DNA of 64,000 nucleotides from an uncultured Eubacteriales bacterium (GTDB lineage Bacteria > Bacillota > Clostridia > Christensenellales > Aristaeellaceae). Position 1 is the first letter of the stretch. Every line of letters starts with the position of its first letter. The stretch is from NCBI GenBank assembly GCA_902789795.1, contig CADAPM010000001.1, positions 62,001 to 126,000 of the forward strand, read 5' to 3'. The position numbers and the translations under genes are program-made. This document shows positions 36,809 through 46,149 of the stretch, piece after piece. The notes beneath the pieces were generated by a model that saw nothing but the letters and a program-made list of their open reading frames with translations, had not been told where the DNA came from and did no database searches.

Positions 36809-38077
36809 ATGGCCAAGAAAGACCGCAGGGATGAGATCATAGAATTGCAGAACCAGCTGATCCGCTCCAGGACGCAGAAGAATCTTTTCCGGGTGGACGA
36901 TGACCTCTGGGGCGTGCGTGAGCCGGTGCTGACGTTGGATCCCTCCGAAAAGACGCCGGAGGAGAAGGCCCCTTCAACGCCCGATCCCGCGCCGGCGGCG
37001 CCTGCTGGGAACGAGCACGCGAGCCTCAGCTGGGATCCGCCCAAGTTCCCGCTGCCGCGCTTCGAACAGTCCACGGACGAGCTGATGCGCCTGATCCGGG
37101 AGAGCGCGGAGTCCCTGACCCAGATGACGGAAGAACTGAACAACAAGCAGCAGAAGGGCACCGGCGCGCTGCCGGACATCCCGCTCAAGGACGAGCCTGT
37201 GCTCAACAGCCAGGTCGAAAAGAAGGCGGAGAAAGCTGCGGCCGAAGAACCCGTCGAGGAGCCGCCGGAAAAGATCGAGGACCTGAAGGCGGAGCTCCAC
37301 GGCTATATCGGCCTGGACCTCATCAAGCAGGAGGTCGACAGCCTGATCAATTATGTCACCATCATGCAGCGCCGCAAGGACGCGGGCCTGCCCACGCCGG
37401 ATATGAGCCTGCACATGGTGTTCTCCGGCAATCCCGGCACGGGCAAGACCATGATCGCGCGGCTGATGTCCCGCATCTACAAGAGCCTGGGCATCCTCTC
37501 CAAGGGCCACCTGGTGGAGACGGATCGCAGCGGCCTGGTGGCGGGTTATGTGGGCCAGACAGCCATCAAGACCAAGGAGGTCATCGACAAGGCGAAGGGC
37601 GGCGTGCTCTTCATTGACGAGGCCTATGCCCTGACCAACCGCGGCGGGCAGGATTTCGGCCAGGAGGCAGTGGACACCCTGCTCAAAAATATGGAAGACA
37701 TGCGCGACGACCTGATCGTGATCGTGGCGGGCTATACCGAGCTGATGGAGCAGTTCGTGAACTCCAACCCCGGCCTCAAGTCCCGCTTCAACCGCTTCAT
37801 GGAGTTCCCGGACTACACCGTGGACGAGCTTATGGGTATTTTCGATATGCGCTGTGAAAAGAGCGGTTACCGCCTGAAGGACGACGAGGCCCGCGAGGCA
37901 CTGCGCGCGCGCCTGGTCAAGGCCAGCGAGGACCTGAGCGCCTTCGGCAACGCCCGCGGCGTGCGCAACCTCTTCGAGCGCGCCCTCTCCAAACAGGCCG
38001 ACCGCTTGGCGGGATATGAGGAGATCACGAAGGAAGACCTGGAAAGCCTGACGGCGGAAGATATCAAGGAAGCGTGA
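36809..38077 (+). CDS. SpoVK/CbbX-like AAA+ ATPase
   Basis: 422 aa. Residues 1 to about 165 are a hydrophilic, Pro/Glu-rich region (with EKKAEKAAAEEPVEEPPEK). The AAA+ core follows: ELHGYIGLDLIKQEV, Walker A FSGNPGTGKT (about 206), VETDRSGLVAGYVGQTAIKT pore-loop region, Walker B GVLFIDEAYAL (about 265), sensor 'LIVIVAGY', Arg-finger 'NPGLKSRFNRF', and sensor 2 'GNARGVRNLFE'. This is the CbbX/SpoVK clade, whose members remodel proteins. The long N-terminal region probably recruits the target, which is unknown. Confidence 0.88.
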   Translation: MAKKDRRDEIIELQNQLIRSRTQKNLFRVDDDLWGVREPVLTLDPSEKTPEEKAPSTPDPAPAAPAGNEHASLSWDPPKFPLPRFEQSTDELMRLIRESAESLTQMTEELNNKQQKGTGALPDIPLKDEPVLNSQVEKKAEKAAAEEPVEEPPEKIEDLKAELHGYIGLDLIKQEVDSLINYVTIMQRRKDAGLPTPDMSLHMVFSGNPGTGKTMIARLMSRIYKSLGILSKGHLVETDRSGLVAGYVGQTAIKTKEVIDKAKGGVLFIDEAYALTNRGGQDFGQEAVDTLLKNMEDMRDDLIVIVAGYTELMEQFVNSNPGLKSRFNRFMEFPDYTVDELMGIFDMRCEKSGYRLKDDEAREALRARLVKASEDLSAFGNARGVRNLFERALSKQADRLAGYEEITKEDLESLTAEDIKEA

Positions 38078-38106
38078 TCATTCTGCCCACCGAATCGGAA
38101 CGAACC

Positions 38107-38264
38107 GTAGGGGCGGATCACCTGATCCGCCCGCGATGCAGAAAAAAACGAAGCGTGACATACCAAACGGCGGAAGACACCCAATCAAAACACACATTTC
38201 CGCCATAACCATTGAATCGACCCGGCAAGCATAACCGCGGGCGGATCAGGTGATCCGCCCCTAC
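38107..38264. repeat. REPIN: two 29-bp REP sequences in perfect inverted orientation
   Basis: The 29-bp sequence starting GTAGGGGCGGATCACC (38,107-38,135) recurs as its exact reverse complement at 38,236-38,264, 100 bp apart. Each copy itself contains a 10-bp palindrome GGGCGGATCA/TGATCCGCCC. The whole block can fold as a long hairpin. It ends 13 bp before the RAYT gene and also supplies its ribosome-site surroundings. Confidence 0.85.
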
Positions 38265-38277
38265 GAGGAATCCCGAC

Positions 38278-38742
38278 GTGACTGAAAGGCAAAAGTATCC
38301 AAAGCGGAAATCTCCGCGTCTGCAGGGGTTTGATTACTCGACAGCGCAATCGTATCATGTGGTGCTCGTAACACAGGACCGTGCGAAGGTTTTCGGCAGG
38401 GTCGTCGATTCGCGGATGCTTCTCAGCAAGGAGGGCAGGGCAGCGGCAGATCTGATCCTTGAGATTCCCAGGCATTATACCCGCGTTTCGGTGGACGAAT
38501 CTGTCGTTATGCCTGACCATGTGCATATATTGATCAGCATTTATGCCGATCCGGAAGAACCAGGTAATGCAAAACTGATGGATATTGTGCGGGCATACAA
38601 GTCTGCAGTCAGCCGACAGTGCGGCAGACCGATCTGGCAAAGGAGCTTTTATGATCATATCATCCGCAATGAGCAGGATTATCAGGAGACCATTTATTAT
38701 ATACAGGGAAATCCGGCAGAATGGACACTGACCCATGAATGA
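38278..38742 (+). CDS. REP-associated tyrosine transposase (RAYT, Y1 HUH)
   Basis: 154 aa from GTG 38278 (GAGGAA). HUH motif VVMPDHVHILI (about 76-86), catalytic Tyr in QRSFYDHIIRNEQDY (about 122), and 'YIQGNPAEW' near the C-terminus, all features of the Y1_Tnp/RAYT family. It begins GFDYSTAQSYHVVLVTQDR, the usual first strand. Flanked upstream by a REP doublet, the arrangement of domesticated RAYTs that mobilise REPINs. Complete and apparently functional. Confidence 0.92.
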   Translation: MTERQKYPKRKSPRLQGFDYSTAQSYHVVLVTQDRAKVFGRVVDSRMLLSKEGRAAADLILEIPRHYTRVSVDESVVMPDHVHILISIYADPEEPGNAKLMDIVRAYKSAVSRQCGRPIWQRSFYDHIIRNEQDYQETIYYIQGNPAEWTLTHE

Positions 38743-38851
38743 TGCTGGCCCTCAAATGTGTATCGGCCTTAAACTACTGTGAAAACCTAGCGGAAGGTCT
38801 GTGTGGAACGGATCGCATCACTATCGGATTGATGTAACAAGGAGGTACCCC

Positions 38852-40270
38852 ATGCGCAAAACGAAGATCGTATGCACTATCGGACCGGCGTGCCGGGATA
38901 TGGGCACGCTCAGGCAAATGGTGGAGGCGGGCATGAACGTGGCCCGGCTCAACTTCTCCCACGGGGATCATGAGTACCACGCGGGCACTATCGCGCTGCT
39001 CAAGCAGCTGCGGCAGGAGATGGGTGTGCCCCTGGCCATCATGCTGGACACCAAGGGTCCGGAGGTGCGCCTGCGCGACTTTGAGAATGGCTCAGTCGTG
39101 CTTAAGGACAAGCAGGTCTTTACGCTGACCACCCGCGAGGTAATGGGCACCGCGGAATGCGTGCAGCAGACCTTCGCCGGTCTGCCCGCGGCGGTGAAGC
39201 CGGGCAACACCATCCTGATCGACGACGGCAAGATCGTGCTGAAGGTGGAATCCACCGATGAGACGGACGTGGTCTGCCGCGTCATCCACGGCGGAAAGGT
39301 CTCCAACCACAAGGGCGTCAACGTGCCCAATGTGCACCTGGATATGCCGGTGCTGGGGGAGAAGGACAAGCAGGACCTGCTGTTCGGCATCGAGCAGGAC
39401 GTGGACCTGGTGGCGGCTTCCTTCGTGCGTTCGAAGAAGGACGTGATCGAGATCCGCAAGTTCCTGAACTACAACGGCGCCCACTCCACCAAGATCATCT
39501 CCAAGATCGAGAACCACGAAGGCATCGACAACTTTGACGAGATCCTGGAGGAGTCCGACGGCATCATGGTCGCCCGCGGCGACATGGGCGTGGAGATCGA
39601 GTACGCCCGGCTGCCGGGCATCCAGAAGCGCATCATCCGCGAGTGCTATCGCGCGGGCAAGATGGTCATCACGGCCACCCAGATGCTCGACTCCATGATG
39701 CAGAATCCCTCGCCCACCCGCGCCGAGATCTCCGACGTGGCGAACGCCGTGTTCGACGGCACCTCCGCGGTCATGCTCTCGGGCGAGACGGCGGCGGGCA
39801 ACTTCCCCGTCCAGTCCGTGAAGGCCATGGCCAGCATCTCCGAGCAGGCGGAGCAGGATCTGGCCCTCATTCGCCCGGACCAGATGGAGGTCTTTGAGCA
39901 CCTGCCGGACATCACCAACGCCGTCTGCGAGGCGGCCTGCACCGCCGCCAAGGATCTGAACGCCAGGGCCATCATCACCGTGTCGAAATCCGGCCAGACG
40001 GCGCGCAATATCTCCAAGTTCCGCCCGGCGCAGCCCATCGTCTGCGCGACGCCGGAGGTCAAGAGCTTCCACCAGCTGTCCCTGTCCTGGGGCGTGTACC
40101 CGGTGGTGGCGCGGATGCAGCAGAACTACGATACGCTGATGCTGCACGCGGTGGACTGCGCCAAGCAGATCGATATGGTGGAGAAGGGCGACGTGGCCGT
40201 CATCGTGGCGGGCGTGCCGCTGGGCTTCACCGGCAATACCAACCTAATCAAGATCGAAGTGATCGACTGA
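38852..40270 (+). CDS. pyk: Pyruvate kinase
   Basis: 472 aa from ATG 38852 (AAGGAGG). MRKTKIVCTIGPACRDMGTL, substrate/metal motifs LDTKGPEVR, 'IISKIENHEGIDNFDEIL', MVARGDMGVE, and the signature MVITATQMLDSMMQNPSPTRAE. Converts PEP and ADP to pyruvate and ATP, the last glycolytic step. It lacks the extra C-terminal PEP-utiliser domain seen in many Bacilli. Followed 10 bp later by tldD. Confidence 0.97.
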   Translation: MRKTKIVCTIGPACRDMGTLRQMVEAGMNVARLNFSHGDHEYHAGTIALLKQLRQEMGVPLAIMLDTKGPEVRLRDFENGSVVLKDKQVFTLTTREVMGTAECVQQTFAGLPAAVKPGNTILIDDGKIVLKVESTDETDVVCRVIHGGKVSNHKGVNVPNVHLDMPVLGEKDKQDLLFGIEQDVDLVAASFVRSKKDVIEIRKFLNYNGAHSTKIISKIENHEGIDNFDEILEESDGIMVARGDMGVEIEYARLPGIQKRIIRECYRAGKMVITATQMLDSMMQNPSPTRAEISDVANAVFDGTSAVMLSGETAAGNFPVQSVKAMASISEQAEQDLALIRPDQMEVFEHLPDITNAVCEAACTAAKDLNARAIITVSKSGQTARNISKFRPAQPIVCATPEVKSFHQLSLSWGVYPVVARMQQNYDTLMLHAVDCAKQIDMVEKGDVAVIVAGVPLGFTGNTNLIKIEVID

Positions 40271-40280
40271 GGAGGTCCCG

Positions 40281-41666
40281 ATGCTGAAAGATGTATTGAA
40301 TGCCGGTTCCTTCAGCTTTGAACCGGCGGCCCATACCGAGGTGCGCGGGCAGTTGAACCGCAGCCGGCGCGTGACGCTGCTGTCGGGCAATATCATCGGC
40401 AACGCGCGCTCGGATGTCTCCGGCGTGTCCGCCCGCGTGTGGAAGAACGGCGTGTGCGGCTTTTCCTCCATGGCGGAGTATGATGAGGAAGCCGCCAAAC
40501 AGGTGCTGAAGGCGGCGTCAGAGAATGCCGTCTTCATGGACAGCCGCGTGAACTATCCCCGGCAGACCCTGCCGGCGCTCAGCCGGGCGGCCCTGCCGCT
40601 GGAGCGCGATATCAGCGATCCCGCCCAGAAGGCCTACATCGAGTACGCCAAGGCGCTGGACGCCTATGTGGCTGCCCATTGCCCGAAGCTCATCAGCCGC
40701 CGCATCGTCGCGACGGAGGACTCCATGGAGAAGGTGCTCGTGACCTCGGACGGCATGAGCGCCCATACTATCCTGCCGCGCTCCTACTGCTACGTCATCA
40801 TGACGGCGGAAACGCCGTCGGGCGCGCCGGTGGAGCTGTTCAAGGCCTTCGGCGGTGAGGGCACCTTTGATGTGAACTTTACCGATCCCACCCAGTATGC
40901 GTCCCAGATCGACGCCCTGTATGAGCGCCTGATGCAGAAGAGCGAAGGCGTCTACGCCGAGGCGGGCAAAAAGACGGTGATCCTGGACGGGTTCATGACC
41001 GGCATGCTCAGCCATGAGGCGGTGGGGCATACGGTGGAAGCGGACCTGGTGCTGGGCGGCAGCGTGGCTGGGCATATGCTGGGCAAGCCCGTGGCCAGCG
41101 AGCTGGTGACCCTGACGGACTTCGCCCACACGGCTTTCGGCCAGCGCTGCCCGCTGCCGGTGTTCGTGGATGATGAGGGCACTCCCGCAAAGGATGTGCC
41201 GCTGATCGAAAACGGCATCCTGACCGGCTATATGAACAACCGGGAGACGGCGGAGCGCTTCCATATGGCTCCGGGCGGCAACGCGCGGGCCTGGCTGTTC
41301 TCGGACGAGCCGCTGATCCGCATGCGCAATACCGCCGTGCATCCGGGCAAGGACAAGCTGGAGGATATGATCGCCTCCGTGGACGACGGCTATTACCTGA
41401 TCGATTCGAGCAACGGCCAGGCGGACACGACCGGCGAGTTCATGTTCGGCGTGACCATGGGCTATGAGATCAAAAAGGGCAAGCTGGGAAAAGCGCTGCT
41501 GGATACCACCATCTCCGGTGTCGCCTTCGACATGCTCAAGACCGTGGACATGGTCAGCGACACGGTGGTGTGGGCCAGCTCCGGCTTCTGCGGCAAGAAA
41601 CAGCCGATGCCGGTGGGCATGGGCGGACCCGCGCTGCGCTGCCAGGTCATGATTGGAGGTCGCTGA
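40281..41666 (+). CDS. tldD: Metalloprotease subunit TldD
   Basis: 461 aa. Zinc site SHEAVGHTVEADLV (HExxxH at about 244-249) and the TldD C-terminal barrel with 'GGNARAWLFSDEPLIRMRNTAVHPG' and 'YYLIDSSNGQADTTGEFMFGV'. TldD and TldE form a heterodimeric peptidase that degrades unfolded peptides through a narrow tunnel. GAGGAGG precedes the ATG. Paired with tldE two bases downstream. Confidence 0.95.
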   Translation: MLKDVLNAGSFSFEPAAHTEVRGQLNRSRRVTLLSGNIIGNARSDVSGVSARVWKNGVCGFSSMAEYDEEAAKQVLKAASENAVFMDSRVNYPRQTLPALSRAALPLERDISDPAQKAYIEYAKALDAYVAAHCPKLISRRIVATEDSMEKVLVTSDGMSAHTILPRSYCYVIMTAETPSGAPVELFKAFGGEGTFDVNFTDPTQYASQIDALYERLMQKSEGVYAEAGKKTVILDGFMTGMLSHEAVGHTVEADLVLGGSVAGHMLGKPVASELVTLTDFAHTAFGQRCPLPVFVDDEGTPAKDVPLIENGILTGYMNNRETAERFHMAPGGNARAWLFSDEPLIRMRNTAVHPGKDKLEDMIASVDDGYYLIDSSNGQADTTGEFMFGVTMGYEIKKGKLGKALLDTTISGVAFDMLKTVDMVSDTVVWASSGFCGKKQPMPVGMGGPALRCQVMIGGR

Positions 41667-41667
41667 G

Positions 41668-42969
41668 ATGAATGGATTGAAAGAGATCGCGCGCCGGATC
41701 ATCAGCCTGGCGCAGGCCCAAGGCGCGGATTGCGCGCAGTGCACCGTGCGCGAGAGCACGAAAGAGGAGTTCAATATGGATGGCGGGCGCTTCTCCCTGA
41801 TGCGTACGCTGTTTGACCGGGACGTATCCATCACGGTGCTGAAGGGACAGCGCAAGGGCGCAGTGCACATCAACCGCTTTGATGACGAGGCTGTCCAGGA
41901 AGCGGTGGGCCAGTGCATCGCCGCCAGCGAGAGCGCCGCGCCGGACCCGAACTGGGAGTTCGATGCCGAGCCCAAGGAGCGCTCGTGGGTGGACGGCGCG
42001 CCGGACTGCGACCGCGAAGCCCTGTTCGAACGCACCCGGGAGCTGGCGAAGGATGTCGCGGAGCGTCACCCGAAGATCATGATCGAGCAGATGATCAACT
42101 CCCACGACCGCGCGCATACCGTATACCTGAACAGCAGCGGCGTCAGCTATGAGCGCCTGTCCGGCGCCTACGGCTTTGACCTGATGTATTCCGCCCACGA
42201 AGGAGAGAAGGGTTCCTCCTTTTTCGGCAGCGGCGTGATCCTCAAGACCCTGGACCGCCCGGTCATCGACTGCGGCGCCATCGAGCGCGAGCTCAAGGCG
42301 GTGGAGCAGCAGATCGAGACCAAGCCCATGGAAGGCAAGTTCGTTGGCACGGCCGTTCTGGCGCCTTCCGCCCTGGCGGAGGTGGTGATCGGCACCATTC
42401 TGGATAACTTCGTGTCCGATACCAGCCTCATCGACGGCACCAGCATCTGGAAGGACAAACTGGGGGAGAAGGTGTCCGATGAACGCCTGACCGTGTCCTT
42501 CAAGCCCCGCTCCGAAGCGGTGGTCGTTGGCCAGCGCTTCACCTCCGAAGGCTACGAGGCCCGGGACTTCGACCTGATCAAAGATGGAAAGCTCGAGAGC
42601 TTCCGCCTGTCCCAGTACGGCGCGAACAAGATGGGCGGCGTCCGTGCCGGCAATGACAGCTGGAACGTGGTGATCCCGGGCGGGGAGAAGTCCCTGGATG
42701 AGATCATCCGGGGCATCGACCGCGGTGTCTTCGTGATGCGCTTCTCCGGCGGCGAGCCCGCGTCCAGCGGTGAGTTCTCCGGCGTGGCCAAGAACAGCTT
42801 CCTGATCGAGAACGGCAGGATCACCGGCGCTCTGAGCGAGACCATGATCAGCGGCTGCGTGCCGGACATGCTGAACCAGATCCGGGACATCAGCCGCGAC
42901 GTCCTGGAGGACGGCAGCATGAGCGTGCCCTATATCGCCTTCGACGGGATCACGATATCGGGTAAATGA
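41668..42969 (+). CDS. pmbA: Metalloprotease partner subunit TldE/PmbA
   Basis: 433 aa from ATG 41668 (TTGGAGGTCGCTGAG). The TldE form: no HExxxH, but PmbA-type 'FTSEGYEARDFDLIKDGKLESFRLSQYGANKMGG', 'GIDRGVFVMRFSGGEPASSGEFSGVAKNSFLIENG' and C-terminal 'VPYIAFDGITISGK'. It closes the active site of TldD. Gene order pyk-tldD-tldE with tiny gaps suggests one operon. The stop codon is followed directly by a heptamer-type repeat block. Confidence 0.92.
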   Translation: MNGLKEIARRIISLAQAQGADCAQCTVRESTKEEFNMDGGRFSLMRTLFDRDVSITVLKGQRKGAVHINRFDDEAVQEAVGQCIAASESAAPDPNWEFDAEPKERSWVDGAPDCDREALFERTRELAKDVAERHPKIMIEQMINSHDRAHTVYLNSSGVSYERLSGAYGFDLMYSAHEGEKGSSFFGSGVILKTLDRPVIDCGAIERELKAVEQQIETKPMEGKFVGTAVLAPSALAEVVIGTILDNFVSDTSLIDGTSIWKDKLGEKVSDERLTVSFKPRSEAVVVGQRFTSEGYEARDFDLIKDGKLESFRLSQYGANKMGGVRAGNDSWNVVIPGGEKSLDEIIRGIDRGVFVMRFSGGEPASSGEFSGVAKNSFLIENGRITGALSETMISGCVPDMLNQIRDISRDVLEDGSMSVPYIAFDGITISGK

Positions 42970-42972
42970 AAT

Positions 42973-43053
42973 TGTGAATTATGAATTAGGAATTATGAAT
43001 TGATGGTTCTGAAGTAACCCTAATTTCGCATTCTGAATTCCGAATTCCGCATT
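42973..43053. repeat. Heptamer-type inverted repeat block (GAATTA/GAATTC units)
   Basis: Left arm GAATTATGAATTAGGAATTATGAATT (given here in part: GAATTATGAATTAGG), right arm TTCTGAATTCCGAATTCC; 7-8 bp period, arms can pair. Begins 4 bp after the tldE stop. Confidence 0.6.
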
Positions 43054-43083
43054 AAAAAAGCTCGCGGTCACGCGAGCTTTTTT
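43054..43083. terminator. Bidirectional terminator
   Basis: AAAAAAGCTCGCG-GTCA-CGCGAGCTTTTTT. It overlaps the last codons of the minus-strand gene that follows, whose stop is in the loop. Confidence 0.9.
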
Positions 43084-43877
43084 AATAGCTTTGGCAGGTC
43101 TGAAAGGGCGGGCAGTGGGTCGGCGGCCATGGCACTTTCCGGCATGGGCTGGGCCAGGGTCCAGTTTCCGGAATAGAACTGCGTCGGCAGGAAGACGAAG
43201 ACCTGCTCCTTTTCCGTCCAGAGGATGGCGCTCTTTTCCGGTGAGCCGAAAGCGGCGAGGGCGTCCAAAGTGTATTCGGAAACCTCGGTGCCGGTTTTGG
43301 CCAGCAGCAGGTATTTCCTCTCGCCGGTGCTGACGTGCTCCATGCCCTGCCACCGGCTCAGCGGCATGCCGCCGTAGGGCTGGCCGTAGATGGCCATCAG
43401 GCCGGGAGTGGAGCAAGCGCTGCCGATCTCCAGCAGGGTGCCGGTCAGGAACTGGCGCCGTTTCGGGTCCGGGCCGAAGCCCACCGTGGTCTCGGAAATG
43501 GTCGTGGGGCGCTCCTGCCACTGTCCGCGCCAGGCGTGCAGCATCAGCGGGCGGGTGACGTTTTCCGCGTCGGAGGGCAGCAGGGGGAAGAGGGGCAGGC
43601 TGGAGCCCAGCGCCTTGGCGTCCGCCGGGGCCATGTCTCTGAGCCCCAGTCCGTGCCGCAGCCGCAGCTCCGTGCACAGGGCGGTATAGCGTTTGCCGCC
43701 CAGCGAGCGCGCTGTCATCCAGCCGATGATGCCGAGAACGGCGATGATGACGCCCGGCGGCTGATGACCGGTAAAGATCAGTACAGCGCCGCCCAGCTCG
43801 GCCGCCAGCGCGAGAACCATACCGGCCACCCAGGCGCGGCGGGTTTTTTCAGCTCGGAGATGATCGTCATGCAGCAT
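43068..43877 (-). CDS. Membrane-anchored protein of unknown function (269 aa)
   Basis: Two membrane helices close to the N-terminus (about 18-37 WVAGMVLALAAELGGAVLIF and 41-56 GVIIAVLGIIGWMTA) followed by a soluble domain of about 210 residues with no recognised motif. ATG 43877 follows GAGGTG. The C-terminus (PKLLKKLA) and stop are encoded by the terminator stem. Starts 65 bp downstream of glyS in the same direction but behind its terminator. Confidence 0.7.
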   Translation of the reverse strand: MLHDDHLRAEKTRRAWVAGMVLALAAELGGAVLIFTGHQPPGVIIAVLGIIGWMTARSLGGKRYTALCTELRLRHGLGLRDMAPADAKALGSSLPLFPLLPSDAENVTRPLMLHAWRGQWQERPTTISETTVGFGPDPKRRQFLTGTLLEIGSACSTPGLMAIYGQPYGGMPLSRWQGMEHVSTGERKYLLLAKTGTEVSEYTLDALAAFGSPEKSAILWTEKEQVFVFLPTQFYSGNWTLAQPMPESAMAADPLPALSDLPKLLKKLA

Positions 43878-43891
43878 TTTTTCACCTCATG

Positions 43892-43933
43892 AAAAAACGC
43901 CCGCGCGGACAGCCGCAGCTGCGCCGGCGGGCG
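43892..43933 (-). terminator. Terminator of glyS
   Basis: GC-rich stem with CGCCCGC...GCGGGCG ends and TTTTTT on the minus strand, 9 bp after the glyS stop. Confidence 0.88.
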
Positions 43934-43941
43934 TGGGTTGA

Positions 43942-45333
43942 TCAGAACGCGAGCTTGCCCTCGATGTAGGACTTCAGCGCGGAAACGGGAATGCGGATCT
44001 GCTCCATGCTGTCGCGGTCGCGGACCGTGACGGTATCGTTTTCTTCCGTCTCAAAGTCCACGGTGATGCAGAAGGGCGTGCCGATCTCGTCCTCGCGGCG
44101 GTAGCGCTTGCCGATGGAGCCGGAATCGTCGTAGTCCACCATGAAGTACTTGCTGAGCTCGGCATGGATCTCCTGGGCCTTGCCGCCCAGCTTGTTCTTC
44201 TGCAGGGGCAGCACGGCGGCCTTGAAGGGCGCCAGCGCCGGATGCAGGTGCAGCACCACGCGGCTGTCGTTCTCGCCCAGGTCCTGCTCCTCATAGGCGT
44301 TGCACAGGAAGGCCAGGGCCATGCGGTCCGCGCCCAGGGAGGGCTCGATCACGTAGGGCAGGAAGCGCTCGCCGGTGGTGGGGTCGATGTATTCCATGTT
44401 CTGGCCGCTGACTTCCTGGTGCCGGCCCAGGTCGTAGTCCGTGCGGTCGGCCACGCCCCAGAGCTCGCCCCAGCCGAAGGGGAACAGGAATTCGAAGTCC
44501 GTGGTGGCCTTGCTGTAGAAGGCCAGCTCTTCCTTGCTGTGATCGCGCAGGCGCAGGGCGTCTTCTTTGATGCCCAGGGCCAGCAGCCAATCCCGGCAGA
44601 AGCCGCGCCAGTACTGGAACCATTCCAGGTCCTCGCCGGGCTTGCAGAAGAACTCCAGTTCCATCTGCTCGAACTCGCGGGTGCGGAAGGTGAAGTTGCC
44701 GGGGGTGATCTCATTGCGGAAGGACTTGCCCACCTGGCAGACGCCCATGGGCAGCTTGCGGCGCGTGGAGCGCACGATGGACTTGAAGTTTACGAAAATG
44801 CCCTGGGCGGTCTCGGGGCGCAGGTAGATCTCGCTGGCGGTGTCCTCGGTCACGCCCGCGTGGGTCTTGAACATCAGGTTGAACTTGCGGATGCCGGTGA
44901 AATCCTTCTTGCCGCAGGTGGGGCAGACGATGTCGTGCTCGGCGATGAAGGTCTCATACTGCTCGTTGGTCCAGCCGTCGGCCTGGATCTCCTGGCCCTG
45001 GGTCTTGCCCCAGTCCTCGATCAGCTTGTCGGCGCGGAAGCGGGCCTTGCAGGCCTTGCAGTCCATCAGCGGGTCGTTGAAGGTGCCCACGTGGCCGGAC
45101 GCCACCCACACCTGGCTGTTCATCAGGATCGCGCTGTCCAGGCCGACGTTGTACTTGGACTCCTGCACGAACTTCTGCCACCAGGCACGTTTCACATTGT
45201 TCTTGAACTCCACGCCCAGGGGGCCGTAGTCCCAGCTGTTGGCGAGGCCGCCGTAGATCTCGCTCCCCGCAAAAATAAAGCCGCGGTTTTTGCACAGCGC
45301 GACCAGTTTATCCATGGTAAGCTCTTTGCCCAT
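43942..45333 (-). CDS. glyS: Glycyl-tRNA synthetase (single-chain, dimeric type)
   Basis: 463 aa. Class II motifs: '[29 protein letters not shown]', motif 2 '[28 protein letters not shown]', motif 3 '[17 protein letters not shown]'. The zinc-ribbon insert uses CKAC (about 93) and CPTC (about 137). C-terminal anticodon-binding domain '[15 protein letters not shown]'. Charges tRNA-Gly. This is the eukaryote/archaeal-like alpha2 enzyme, not the two-subunit glyQ/glyS form. Transcribed from a consensus promoter and ends at a terminator, so monocistronic. Confidence 0.97.
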   Translation of the reverse strand: MGKELTMDKLVALCKNRGFIFAGSEIYGGLANSWDYGPLGVEFKNNVKRAWWQKFVQESKYNVGLDSAILMNSQVWVASGHVGTFNDPLMDCKACKARFRADKLIEDWGKTQGQEIQADGWTNEQYETFIAEHDIVCPTCGKKDFTGIRKFNLMFKTHAGVTEDTASEIYLRPETAQGIFVNFKSIVRSTRRKLPMGVCQVGKSFRNEITPGNFTFRTREFEQMELEFFCKPGEDLEWFQYWRGFCRDWLLALGIKEDALRLRDHSKEELAFYSKATTDFEFLFPFGWGELWGVADRTDYDLGRHQEVSGQNMEYIDPTTGERFLPYVIEPSLGADRMALAFLCNAYEEQDLGENDSRVVLHLHPALAPFKAAVLPLQKNKLGGKAQEIHAELSKYFMVDYDDSGSIGKRYRREDEIGTPFCITVDFETEENDTVTVRDRDSMEQIRIPVSALKSYIEGKLAF

Positions 45334-45371
45334 CGTAAAAAACTCCCTTCCATATAATAGGATACCCGCAT

Positions 45372-45400
45372 ATGATAGGCAGAAAACGGCGTTTTGTCAA
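45372..45400 (-). promoter_or_regulatory. Promoter of glyS
   Basis: Minus strand TTGACA (45,395-45,400), 17-bp spacer, TATCAT (45,372-45,377). No T-box element is visible between it and the start codon. Confidence 0.85.
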
Positions 45401-45522
45401 GAAAAAAAGCGAGTAACGGCGACCGGATCCTTTGCTTGCAGGAGATTCGGGAAAACGGTCGAATACTTGGAGTTGTGTTTCGGCATGGGCCGACGACAAA
45501 TTAGGATTTAGGGAGCGCAGCT

Positions 45523-46035
45523 ATGATCGAACTGAGCAAGGAAAGGGTCGGACAGATCCTGCATGAAGAAACTTTAAAAACAGAGGATGTGAAAACGATC
45601 CTCCGCAGCGTCTATACCCGGTATATGCATCTGTATGAGAAATACTTCGCCGACATCGACGCGCTGAATGACGATGTGGTTGCCGGGCTGAGGAGCTATA
45701 ACGAAGAGACTCAGAGCCTGATCAAGTATTATTACATGGATATGCCGATGGACGTCTGCAGGGGGATCGGGGAATTCGAGAAGACCTACGGTGACAACCT
45801 GCTCGGGCTCGACTGGCACAAATACCTGCTCGGCACCTATAAGGATTTCAAGGATAAATACAAGGGTAAGAAAAAGGACGAGGCGCAGATGAAGGCGGAG
45901 TTCGCCAAGGAGACGCTGAGCGACTTCTACGAAGCTATGGACTATATCTTCAGGGACGGCTTCGGCACGGGCAGCCAGACCGTCGACCAGGTGGTGAGCG
46001 GGATCCAGGGCCTGCTGTTCGGGAAGAGCAAGTAA
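45523..46035 (+). CDS. Protein of unknown function (170 aa)
   Basis: MIELSKERVGQILHEETLKT and onward; soluble, helix-rich, with a Lys/Asp-rich middle (YKDFKDKYKGKKKDEAQMK) and C-terminal 'FGTGSQTVDQVVSGIQGLLFG'. No signal peptide or known motif. It stands alone between glyS (divergent) and a convergent gene. GGGAGCG precedes the ATG. Coding character is clear, function is not. Confidence 0.7.
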   Translation: MIELSKERVGQILHEETLKTEDVKTILRSVYTRYMHLYEKYFADIDALNDDVVAGLRSYNEETQSLIKYYYMDMPMDVCRGIGEFEKTYGDNLLGLDWHKYLLGTYKDFKDKYKGKKKDEAQMKAEFAKETLSDFYEAMDYIFRDGFGTGSQTVDQVVSGIQGLLFGKSK

Positions 46036-46094
46036 TTCAGATTTGTCACAGCCTCAGTGAAATACTGCCGCGTGTTTTCGCGGCTATCACAAAA

Positions 46095-46121
46095 GCCTGC
46101 CGGGCGGATCGCCCGGCAGGC
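46095..46121. terminator. Terminator between convergent genes
   Basis: GCCTGCCGGGC-GGATC-GCCCGGCAGGC; followed by TTTTG on the minus strand. Confidence 0.8.
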
Positions 46122-46149
46122 TGCGTTATTGGTTCAGGTCAAACCGTTA

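Noticed and set aside
42979-43677. 232-codon minus-strand frame alternative to the 269-aa membrane protein
   Set aside because: Lacks a ribosome site and membrane segments; the 43,068-43,877 frame has both and ends at the terminator.
45334-45372. T-box leader for glycyl-tRNA synthetase
   Set aside because: The leader between promoter and start codon is too short and has no T-box core or specifier stem.
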